From: Devosia limi DSM 17137
Lineage (GTDB): Bacteria; Pseudomonadota; Alphaproteobacteria; Rhizobiales; Devosiaceae
Assembly: GCF_900128975.1 (NCBI RefSeq)
Contig: NZ_FQVC01000001.1
Location: forward strand, 392,469-456,468
Direction of reading: 5' to 3'
DNA length: 64,000 nt
A program made the translations under genes and the position numbers. Under the pieces are notes generated by a model, which did no database searches, was not told the DNA's origin, and was given only the letters and a program-made list of their open reading frames with translations. Below, one piece after another: positions 57,167 through 64,000 of the stretch (its first letter is position 1; every line of letters starts with the position of its first letter).

Positions 57167-57200
57167 TGACATTGACAATCATGTATGACGGGGATTGTAT
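57167..57200 (+). promoter_or_regulatory. Candidate bfd promoter with an overlapping TGA-N9-TCA iron box
   Basis: TTGACA (57172-57177) and TTGTAT (57195-57200) are spaced by 17 bases, 35 bases before the bfd start. TGA-N9-TCA at 57167-57181 overlaps the -35 box and fits the RirA-type iron-responsive consensus; chance occurrence is possible. Confidence 0.45.
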
Positions 57201-57234
57201 GCCGCCGTCTCGTTAGTCCAACCCGTCCGGCGCC

Positions 57235-57546
57235 ATGCTCGTCTGCCAATGCAACATGATCACCAGCAAGGAAATCGAGGACATCGTCCTTGACCTGCTG
57301 AACGCCGATCCCTGGCAGCTTGTGGTTCCGGCCAAGGTCTACCGCGAACTGGAACGCCGGGCCAAGTGCAGCGGCTGCGTGCCAAATGTGGTGGACATTA
57401 TCGTTCGCGTCACCGAAAACTACCACATCCAGCACGAGCACCCGGCGGGTGAACTGATTGACGTTCAGGCCCACCTTGCCAAACTCAAGCAGCAACGGAG
57501 TGGAGATCGTCGTGAAAGGCGAAGCACAAGTCATCGAGCGGCTTAA
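57235..57546 (+). CDS. bfd: Bacterioferritin-associated ferredoxin with an extended tail
   Basis: A 103-residue 2Fe-2S protein that reduces bacterioferritin to release iron. The four cysteines are Cys4, Cys6, Cys45 and Cys48 (VCQCN and KCSGC). It is longer than the ~64-residue E. coli Bfd by a basic tail. Its 3' end overlaps the bfr start by 35 bases, so the two genes are translated together. Confidence 0.92.
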   Translation: MLVCQCNMITSKEIEDIVLDLLNADPWQLVVPAKVYRELERRAKCSGCVPNVVDIIVRVTENYHIQHEHPAGELIDVQAHLAKLKQQRSGDRRERRSTSHRAA

Positions 57547-57997
57547 CGAGGCCCTCTTTCTCGAACTCGGCGCAGTCAACCAGTATTGGGTCCACTTTCG
57601 TCTTCTCGATGACTGGGGCTACAAGAAGCTGGCCTCCAAGGAGCGGGCTGAATCCATTGAAGAGATGCACCATGCCGATCGTCTGATCGAGCGCATCATC
57701 TTCCTGGAAGGTCATCCGAACCTGCAGCGCGTCGCGCCGCTGCGAATCGGCCAGACCATCAAGGAAGTCCTCGAGGCCGATCTGGCCGGCGAATACGATG
57801 CCCGTGCCGCCTACAAGGCCAGCCGCGAGCTCTGCGAACAGCTTGGTGACTACGTTTCCAAGAACCTGTTCGAGGCCCTTTTGACCGACGAGGAAGGCCA
57901 TATCGATTTCCTCGAAACCCAGCTCGAACTGCTCGACAAGATCGGCGTCGAGAAATACGGCCAGCTCAATTCCGCCTCGGCCGACGAAGCCGAATAA
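57512..57997 (+). CDS. bfr: Bacterioferritin
   Basis: A 161-residue heme-containing iron-storage protein that forms a 24-subunit shell. The ferroxidase ligands Glu18, Glu51, His54, Glu94, Glu127 and His130, and the heme ligand Met52, are all at standard positions when the start is the GTG at 57512. Length is normal. It is co-transcribed with bfd. Confidence 0.96.
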   Translation: MKGEAQVIERLNEALFLELGAVNQYWVHFRLLDDWGYKKLASKERAESIEEMHHADRLIERIIFLEGHPNLQRVAPLRIGQTIKEVLEADLAGEYDARAAYKASRELCEQLGDYVSKNLFEALLTDEEGHIDFLETQLELLDKIGVEKYGQLNSASADEAE

Positions 57998-58011
57998 GCG
58001 GCAGCAATTTC

Positions 58012-58043
58012 AGTCCGCCCGACTTCGGTCCGGGCGGACTTTT
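58012..58043 (+). terminator. Intrinsic terminator of bfd-bfr
   Basis: A perfect 10-bp stem AGTCCGCCCG / CGGGCGGACT (58012-58021 and 58031-58040) with a CUUCGG-containing loop is followed by TTT. Confidence 0.88.
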
Positions 58044-58071
58044 CATGTCGGTTGTGATTTTGGAGTGCGTT

Positions 58072-58482
58072 ATGGCCTGGCATACCGGTCGCCTGATCGA
58101 CCACGTGCATCTACGCGCCCGCAACTTCGCCAATACCCGCCATTTCTACACCGCCGTCTTCGCTGCGCTGGGCCTGCGGATCGAACAATCCGGCGAAGGC
58201 TGGTTTCAGCTCGACGAGCTGTTTGTCGATGCCGCTGACGCGCGCAGCGTGCCCACCCATATCCACCTGGCCTTCCAGGCCAGGGACCGCGCCATGGTCG
58301 ACGCCTTCTACCAGGCGGCACTCGTCGCCGGCGGCAGGGATAATGGCCCGCCCGGCGAACGTCATTACCACCCCGGCTATTATGGCGCCTTCGTGCTCGA
58401 TCCCGACGGCAACAGCATTGAAGCCGTATTCCATGGGCCCAACAGGCGTAGCGCCGCCTCGGTCGAGATCACCCCGGCCTGA
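58072..58482 (+). CDS. VOC-family (glyoxalase-like) protein
   Basis: A 136-residue metal-binding protein of the vicinal oxygen chelate fold. The metal ligands are suggested by LIDHVHLRA near the N-terminus, THIHLAFQA in the middle, and SIEAVFHGP near the C-terminus. GGAG precedes the ATG at 58072. The substrate is unknown; bleomycin/fosfomycin-type resistance cannot be inferred. Confidence 0.87.
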   Translation: MAWHTGRLIDHVHLRARNFANTRHFYTAVFAALGLRIEQSGEGWFQLDELFVDAADARSVPTHIHLAFQARDRAMVDAFYQAALVAGGRDNGPPGERHYHPGYYGAFVLDPDGNSIEAVFHGPNRRSAASVEITPA

Positions 58483-58493
58483 TCGAGCCCCGT

Positions 58494-59498
58494 CTACTGC
58501 ACCGGCTGGAACAGCGCGTCCAGCTCGCCAATCACCTTGTCCATCGTCCCGGTCGCTCCTTCCGGTGGGTCCGGCGTAACCGCCACATAGGGCACGCCGC
58601 TGGGAAACGCGCCGAAGCGGTTGAAGAAGGTCACCATGTCGTCGAGCACCGGCGCCCGCCAGCGCCACAGTGCGCCCATGGCGATCACCGGCTCCATATG
58701 GCCAAAACCCTCATAGAAGCGGGTCGTCACCCAAACCCCGTTCTCCTGCAGCTTGTGCGCCATGCGCTCGGTATTCTGCATCCGCACGATCGGGTCTGTC
58801 GTGCCGGTCGCCAGATACATTGGCGGGGTATCGCTGGTGACCAGATTGACCGGTTGCGTACCCTCGGGATTGGGTGCCTGCCCGAACGCCTCGCGCACTT
58901 CGCCATATTCGAACGGATAGAAATCATAGGGGCCCGACAGGCCGGCCACGGCACGGATCGGCAAGGTGACGCCATATTCCTTCAGATAGGACGGATCGAG
59001 CGCCAGCATCATCGCGTTATAGGCGCCAGCCGAATGGCCCGCCAGGAACAGCCGATTGGGGTCGCCACCATAGCTGGCAATATTGTCCTGCACCCATTTG
59101 AGGGCACTGGCGCTGTCTTCCAGAAATTCGGGATAGCGCACTTCTGGCACCAGCCGGTAATCGGCGATCACGGTGATGAAGCCGCGCGCCGCCAGCGCCC
59201 GGCCGACAAACTGATAGTCGCTGCGCTCGCCGCGGTTCCAGCCGCCGCCATAGATGAAAAACACCACCGGTGCTGGCTCCCCGCGCTGCTCGGGCGCATA
59301 GACATCCAGCCGATTGCGGGCCCCATCGGCATAGGCAATTCCATCCCCGACCTTTGCGGTCCCGCCATCCATGGCGGCCGGCAGGTTGAAAGGATCCATG
59401 ACCGATAGCGCCATGGCCGGCGCCGCCTGCAGCGCGAACGCGACGGACAGCGCCATGAAAGCGATACGGAGCGGCGACTTCAATGCAGATTTGGACAT
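58494..59498 (-). CDS. Exported alpha/beta hydrolase, paralogue of 54769-55578
   Basis: A 334-residue esterase with a signal peptide (MSKSALKSPLRIAFMALSVAFALQAAPAMA). VFFIYGGGWNRGERSDYQFVGRA, GHSAGAYNAMM, and Asp in TGTTDPIVR and His in FEGFGHMEPV-like segments make the triad. It shares long blocks with the other hydrolase (YGGDPNRLFLAGHSAG). The start at 59498 gives the signal peptide, though its ribosome site is weak. Confidence 0.87.
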   Translation of the reverse strand: MSKSALKSPLRIAFMALSVAFALQAAPAMALSVMDPFNLPAAMDGGTAKVGDGIAYADGARNRLDVYAPEQRGEPAPVVFFIYGGGWNRGERSDYQFVGRALAARGFITVIADYRLVPEVRYPEFLEDSASALKWVQDNIASYGGDPNRLFLAGHSAGAYNAMMLALDPSYLKEYGVTLPIRAVAGLSGPYDFYPFEYGEVREAFGQAPNPEGTQPVNLVTSDTPPMYLATGTTDPIVRMQNTERMAHKLQENGVWVTTRFYEGFGHMEPVIAMGALWRWRAPVLDDMVTFFNRFGAFPSGVPYVAVTPDPPEGATGTMDKVIGELDALFQPVQ

Positions 59499-59719
59499 GA
59501 GCTGGCGGTTCAAACGGAAAGCAGGAGGGAGCCACGGCATGACGGACAATACCGGGGAATTTGTGACCGCCGGCATCGGGCTGGCGCCATTGTGATCGCG
59601 CGGGGATTGCCGGGGCTTGGGCGAGGGCAGGAGCCTCAAGTTCCGAGGCGATGCCTGCCCTCTGCTGCTTAAGCCCGGCGATGCTGCGCCGATAGAGTTA
59701 ACCAAAGGTTAACGTAACC

Positions 59720-60958
59720 TCAGCGCTTGAGGGCATCCAGCAGGCGCCCGGAAACATGACCATCGGCCGCCAGCCCGGCGCGGCTCTGATAGGCCATGAC
59801 TGCCGCCCGCGTCTTGGGACCGATAACGCCATCGGGCGTGCCGACATTGAACCCGGCCCGGTTGAGCAGGGACTGCAACTCGGCGCGCTGGTTCTTGTTG
59901 AGGGCGTAATCGCCCGCCGGCCAGGGGGTAGCGAAATCGCCGCCGCCGATGATCCGATCGGCCAGATGGCCAACGGCCAGGGCATAGCTGTCCGAATTGT
60001 TATAGCGCTTGATCACATCGAAATTGGGCAGCAGCAGGAAAGCCGGGCCATTGGCGCCCGCCGGCAGATAGAGCCGGCCGACATCGTTGGGGCGCGGAAA
60101 CGGTTTGCCCGATACGCGCTGGATCCCCATGGCTTGCCACTTACCCAGTTGCGCCCGCTCGATCTGTCGCGCCGCGGCAAAATCGAAGCCGCGCGGCAGC
60201 TTGACCTCATAGCCCCAGGTTTCGCCCGGCCGCCAATTGAATGCCTTGAGATAATTGGCGGTCGACCCCAGCGCATCGGGCACCGAGTTCCAGATATCCT
60301 TGCGACCGTCGCCATTGTAATCGACCGCATAGCGCATGAAGCTCGAGGGCATGAACTGGGTATGCCCCATGGCCCCGGCCCAGGAGCCGACCATCTTGGA
60401 CGGCGTCACATGCCCATCGGAGACGATGCGCAGGGCAGTCAGCAATTCATTGCGGAAGAAGTCGGTGCGGTAACCGCCCTCGGTCAGCGTCGCCAGCGCA
60501 TGGATGGTGTTATTGCCACCCATATAGCCACCGAAATTGGTTTCCATGCCCCAGATGGCCAGCACGATCTCGGGCTGCACGCCATAGCGCTGCTGCGCCC
60601 CGCTCAGGGTCTGGTTCCATTCCCCCCGCATGGCGCGGCCCTTCTGCGCCTGCGCATCGGTGATGCGCTTGCCCAGATACTGCTGCACCGTCTGGGAAAA
60701 TTCGGGCTGCTTGCGGGTGAGTTCCATCACCTGCCGGATCGGACTGTACCCCGCGAACGCGGCCTCGAAAGCCTGCCGGCTCACCCCGCGCGCTTCCGCC
60801 TGCGGCCACAGACTGCGGACGAAGTCGGCGCTGTTGGCCATCGCGACGGGCATGGACGCGATCGACAGCATCGCGGCGAGCGCCAGCGACGACATCAGTC
60901 GCGCCGGCGACGACAGACGTTTGGAAATGCCAAGGGATTGGCCGAAGAAATGCAGCAT
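59720..60958 (-). CDS. Lytic murein transglycosylase, MltB type, second copy
   Basis: A 412-residue periplasmic enzyme with a signal segment (about 22-41). The MltB domain has the catalytic Glu139 in IWGMETNFGGYMG and GSWAGAMGHTQFMPSS. A PG_binding_1 domain lies at the C-terminus (about 345-410). It is related to the gene at 5734-6942. The ATG at 60958 has ACGAGG upstream; an earlier TTG at 60985 is less likely. Confidence 0.92.
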   Translation of the reverse strand: MLHFFGQSLGISKRLSSPARLMSSLALAAMLSIASMPVAMANSADFVRSLWPQAEARGVSRQAFEAAFAGYSPIRQVMELTRKQPEFSQTVQQYLGKRITDAQAQKGRAMRGEWNQTLSGAQQRYGVQPEIVLAIWGMETNFGGYMGGNNTIHALATLTEGGYRTDFFRNELLTALRIVSDGHVTPSKMVGSWAGAMGHTQFMPSSFMRYAVDYNGDGRKDIWNSVPDALGSTANYLKAFNWRPGETWGYEVKLPRGFDFAAARQIERAQLGKWQAMGIQRVSGKPFPRPNDVGRLYLPAGANGPAFLLLPNFDVIKRYNNSDSYALAVGHLADRIIGGGDFATPWPAGDYALNKNQRAELQSLLNRAGFNVGTPDGVIGPKTRAAVMAYQSRAGLAADGHVSGRLLDALKR

Positions 60959-61130
60959 GGCTGGCCTCGTGATACGCAGCGACAACAGTCACGGGAGAGG
61001 TCGGGTCGCCCAGGGCCTCCCGGCGCGCTCTCGCCATTGAGCGAGCGGGCGCGTATCACTATTTTAACCCACCAAATTAAGATCGCCTTAAGGCAAAGCC
61101 ATTGCCGCCGGTTCCCCGATCACAAAGCGG

Positions 61131-63347
61131 TCAACCCGGCTGTGCTGGTGGCTCTGCGGGCGGCTGCGACGGCAACAGCACCCGACCGGACGCCCGCGCC
61201 TCCCCGCCCTGCACCCAGGTGACGTGCGGATAGGGGATCTCGATTCCGCGCTCGGCAAAGACGATCTTGACGAATTCGCTATAGGCACGCCCTGTGGACC
61301 AGTGCTTGCCGGGCAAGGTCTTGATGCGCGCCCGCACGGTCACGGCAGATGCGGCAAAGGCGATGATGCCCTGCATGTCCAGATCGTCGAGGATGCTGTC
61401 CTTGTGCTCGGTTTGCATCAGCCGGTCGAATGCCTCCTGCATCGCCAGCTTGACCTCTGCAATATCACTGTCATAGGCGACGCCGATCTCGGCCACATGG
61501 AACGAGAAGCCCCTGACCATGTTGGAGACCTGATCGACCGAGGAAAACGGGATCAGGTGCAGGGTGCCGTTGAGGTCGCGGATGGACACCGAACGGATGG
61601 TCAGCCGCTCGACCACACCGGACTTGCCCGCTGCCTCCACCACATCGCCCTCGTTCATCACGTTCTCGAGCTGAATGAAGGCGCCGGTAATGATGTCCTG
61701 CACCAGCCGTTGCGAACCAAAACCGATGGCCAGCCCGAGGACGCCGGCACCGGCGAGCAGCGGCGCGATATTGACCCCGATCTGCGCCAGGGCCAGCATC
61801 ATCCCGAACACCACCAGCGATACGGTAAAAGCGTTCTTGAACAGGCTGAGCAGCGTCTTCTCACGCGCCGTAGGCGGCGTGCCGTGATTGGGATTGAGCC
61901 GGTACTCGACCCAGGACGCCACCCCGATATGAAGCATGATGCAGATCAGGACGATGATCGCCGCCGAAATCACCGCCCCGGCCAGTTGCTGGCCGCTGTC
62001 GCTGGCAATCCAGCCGGCGAAGTCGAACAGCTTCCAGGCCTGGCCAACCGAGATCAGCACGCCAGCCAGCACCAGGAGGCGCACGACCTGCATGACCCTG
62101 GGCACAAAGGCGTGCAACCGCGCCTCCAGCAATGGCAGCCGCTCCTTGACATCGGCGGGCAGGCGCAGCCCCACTTTGATAAAACGCGAGATGAAGGTGA
62201 TGATCACGACGCCCGTCAGGATGGCGATCACCGATTGCACCGTGGCCGCCAGCATGAAGGGCAGCGCCTGTTCCGGATTGGCGAACCACACCACCAGCAG
62301 CGCCACGAGATAGGCAATCGCCACCATGTGCCAGTACTGCCCGATCAGCAGCAGCACCTGGCCAATTCCGTCATTGCCCCGCCGCTCGGCCAGCATGGTC
62401 AGCCAGTCGCGGACATCCTGCTTGTTCTGCAGGACGATCACGATACCGATGGTCACCGCCGTCGCCATGACCAGTACCTGCACGGCTCCCGCCGCCCCCA
62501 CGGTCACATAGGCGGCAATCACCGGCGAAACGAACATGAACGTATAGCCAACCAGCGAAATGATCCGCGCCAGCCAGAAAGCCCAATATGCGGCATTGGC
62601 ATCGCCCACCGGCAATAATCGCAAGGCCGGCACCCGCGGCGCGAGCGCGACCCGCACCACCATCTTGAGCAATTCGACGACCAGGAAGGCATTGACCAGC
62701 AGCGACTGATTGATCCCCATCTGTCCGCGCGGCGCGCCCACGACATTGAGCGCGACCACATAACCGAGAGCCCAGACCAGCACGACCGCGGCGCTATCGA
62801 CCGCCGCCCCACCGATCGCACCGGCGATCCGCGCCGGCCAGTTCCGCCCCGCAACCCGCCGCCCGATCATCCGCTGCAGCGCCAGGACGCCCAGATAGAT
62901 CAGCCGGAAGCCGCCAATCAGCGCCACGCCGACCACCAGAACACCCACGGCTGCCGCGCGAATCTCGTCGAGATTGGCGCTGAAAGTGCCGCTGAAGCCG
63001 TCCCGCAATTCTCCGAATAACTGCCCCAGCATGCGCAGCGTCGCCGAAATCCCCTCGGCCACAGCCTGCGTATATTCCGCCAGCTTGCGGGCAATCGACA
63101 GATCGGGCGGCACTTCCGCGGCCTCGACCGCAGCCGTATCCCCCGTCGTCTGCTTGAGCCGCTCCAGCAGGACGGCGCGCGACGCGTCGTCCTCGATGAT
63201 GCGGATCAATTCATCGATTGTCGCATCGGTTTCGGCGCTTGTCGGGGCCGGGGCAGCGGCCGCACCGGCCATCGGCAATCCGGGCACCTGCGCGCTCGCT
63301 GGCATGATGAAGAGCAGAAATGTCGCAACGAGGAGGATAAACCGCAT
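61131..63347 (-). CDS. Large mechanosensitive channel of the MscS family
   Basis: A 738-residue membrane protein with a signal peptide, a periplasmic N-terminal region (residues 20-125) and about ten or more helices. The MscS core has the pore helix (NIAPLLAGAGVLGLAIGFGSQRLVQDIITGAF) and the following cytoplasmic beta domain (ENVMNEGDVVEAAGKSGVVERLTIRS). It resembles YbiO-type channels that release solutes on hypo-osmotic shock. Confidence 0.92.
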   Translation of the reverse strand: MRFILLVATFLLFIMPASAQVPGLPMAGAAAAPAPTSAETDATIDELIRIIEDDASRAVLLERLKQTTGDTAAVEAAEVPPDLSIARKLAEYTQAVAEGISATLRMLGQLFGELRDGFSGTFSANLDEIRAAAVGVLVVGVALIGGFRLIYLGVLALQRMIGRRVAGRNWPARIAGAIGGAAVDSAAVVLVWALGYVVALNVVGAPRGQMGINQSLLVNAFLVVELLKMVVRVALAPRVPALRLLPVGDANAAYWAFWLARIISLVGYTFMFVSPVIAAYVTVGAAGAVQVLVMATAVTIGIVIVLQNKQDVRDWLTMLAERRGNDGIGQVLLLIGQYWHMVAIAYLVALLVVWFANPEQALPFMLAATVQSVIAILTGVVIITFISRFIKVGLRLPADVKERLPLLEARLHAFVPRVMQVVRLLVLAGVLISVGQAWKLFDFAGWIASDSGQQLAGAVISAAIIVLICIMLHIGVASWVEYRLNPNHGTPPTAREKTLLSLFKNAFTVSLVVFGMMLALAQIGVNIAPLLAGAGVLGLAIGFGSQRLVQDIITGAFIQLENVMNEGDVVEAAGKSGVVERLTIRSVSIRDLNGTLHLIPFSSVDQVSNMVRGFSFHVAEIGVAYDSDIAEVKLAMQEAFDRLMQTEHKDSILDDLDMQGIIAFAASAVTVRARIKTLPGKHWSTGRAYSEFVKIVFAERGIEIPYPHVTWVQGGEARASGRVLLPSQPPAEPPAQPG

Positions 63348-63503
63348 GAAACTACTTAGGTCAGGAACATTGGCCTGAGCATGGCGGTGTATGGCGTCCG
63401 GTCAACCCCCTAGTTGAAATAAGCCGGCTCAGCGCCGCCAGTTGCACGCTGAACAATCCGCGAGCGCCGCGCTCGTCAATGTTGCGCCCAAGCACAGCCA
63501 CTC

Positions 63504-63554
63504 TTTGCTGAAGCCTACCCACGTCCGGCTTTGCTGAATCCTACCCACGTCCGG
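63504..63554. repeat. Tandem 25-base direct repeat
   Basis: Two copies with one mismatch (G/T at the tenth base) follow each other with a single base between, at 63504-63528 and 63530-63554. The core is CCTACCCACGTCCGG. Confidence 0.8.
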
Positions 63555-63731
63555 GACATGCACCTGGACCCCCAATTTTCCCCAGCGTCATTGCCCGGCT
63601 TGTCCGGGCAATCCAGCTTGCGGCCTCGGCGTGTCGCCGCTGTGACGCGACGGCGTAAGGACCGGCTCGCGACGCCGGGCGGTGATTGCGGCCCCAGCCG
63701 CTCTCGTTGATCAATTCCGGTCCTGGAAACG

Positions 63732-63767
63732 CAAAACCCCCGTCGGCTTTCGCTGACGGGGGTTTTG
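63732..63767 (-). terminator. Terminator of the rRNA operon
   Basis: A perfect 13-bp stem CAAAACCCCCGTC / GACGGGGGTTTTG (63732-63744 and 63755-63767) extends by further pairs towards a TTTC loop. On the minus strand it lies 40 bases past the 5S rRNA and gives the U-run TTTTG. Confidence 0.9.
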
Positions 63768-63805
63768 AATTTCGAGATTGTATTGAGAGCCGTATGTTTT
63801 TGGCA

Positions 63806-63924
63806 GACCTTGCAGCGACCTACTCTCCCAAGCCTTGAGACTTAGTACCATTGGCGCAGAGGAATTTGACGGTCGAGTTCGGGATGGGATCGGGTCCTGG
63901 GCTCCTCGCAAGAACCACAAGGTC
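63806..63924 (-). rRNA. rrf: 5S ribosomal RNA
   Basis: About 119 bases on the minus strand whose ends GACCTTG and CAAGGTC pair. The inner CCCATCCCGAACTCGACCG and CGCCAATGGTACTAAGTC, and GGGAGAGTAGGTCGC near the 3' end, are 5S signatures. It is the last gene of an rRNA operon that comes from beyond the right edge. Confidence 0.93.
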
Positions 63925-63967
63925 AGCGAAAAACATACGGTGTGAATTCTGGTTTTTGTTCTGTATG

Positions 63968-63999
63968 GCCAAGTCCTCTCCCATGCAAGGAGGCTTGGC
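63968..63999 (-). other. Hairpin in the 23S-5S spacer
   Basis: GCCAAGCCTCC and GGAGAGGACTTGGC (minus-strand reading) form an imperfect stem around a TTGCATG loop. It is probably a processing stem at or just after the 23S 3' end, which lies beyond the window. Confidence 0.55.
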
Positions 64000-64000
64000 T

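Larger units (their letters stand above)
63348..63805. other. Gene-free region between the channel and the rRNA operon
   Basis: No gene is seen. It holds a 25-base direct repeat at 63504-63528 and 63530-63554 (TTTGCTGAA..CTACCCACGT), the hairpin ATTGCCCGGCTTGTCCGGG from 63590, and the rRNA terminator at 63732-63767. Confidence 0.6.

Overview
The window is a GC-rich, densely packed chromosomal segment that looks like an alphaproteobacterium of the order Hyphomicrobiales, most likely Devosia or a close relative. This is inferred from overall protein flavour, a coxMNOP-type oxidase, and many short extragenic palindromes. I could not run a database search. It holds about 57 protein-coding genes, one initiator tRNA, a 5S rRNA at the right edge, one probable pseudogene, several clear hairpin terminators and a set of palindromic operator-like sites.

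Left part (1-26 kb) is mostly housekeeping: the end of gltB with gltD (glutamate synthase), a purine phosphoribosyltransferase, a galE / lytic transglycosylase / SGNH hydrolase unit divergent from galU, an outer-membrane barrel, an NfeD-SPFH membrane pair, a stand-alone LigD polymerase domain, modE-modA-modB following eda (KDPG aldolase), nadA and nadB, a DMT exporter, a PfkB sugar kinase, a TRAP transporter split into dctQM and a convergent dctP, and a secreted protein followed by an ECF sigma factor and its anti-sigma factor.

The most interesting region is 26.3-33.7 kb. A GntR/FCD regulator, FucU mutarotase, a UxaA-family dehydratase, an SMP-30 lactonase, an FAH-family diketo-acid hydrolase and an FMN 2-hydroxy-acid oxidase lie together. 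Three of the promoter regions carry the same perfect palindrome, CTAACATGTTAG. Together they read as a non-phosphorylating L-fucose (or related 6-deoxy sugar) pathway ending in pyruvate plus L-lactate, with the oxidase burning the lactate. About 1 kb of duplicated repeat sequence now separates the oxidase operator from the lactonase gene.

The middle (34-47 kb) has assorted enzymes (RidA, DedA, TPR protein, acetyltransferase, diguanylate cyclase, serine dehydratase, a second GntR regulator) and a five-gene heme-copper cytochrome c oxidase operon (coxM-N-O-P plus subunit IV). From 47.5 to 51.3 kb there is an accessory-looking block: an oligopeptide-type binding protein preceded by a 20-bp AT-rich palindrome, a D-aminopeptidase homologue, and what looks like a broken D-threonine aldolase/D-serine dehydratase-like gene, ending at tRNA-fMet.

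The right part (51.6-64 kb) contains an aldo/keto reductase, DUF599 and Sel1-repeat proteins, two closely related alpha/beta hydrolases, an EAL protein with a decayed GGDEF domain, a bfd-bfr iron-storage pair with a possible iron-responsive promoter, a VOC protein, a second MltB-type transglycosylase, a large MscS channel, and the terminator and 5S gene of an rRNA operon running leftward.
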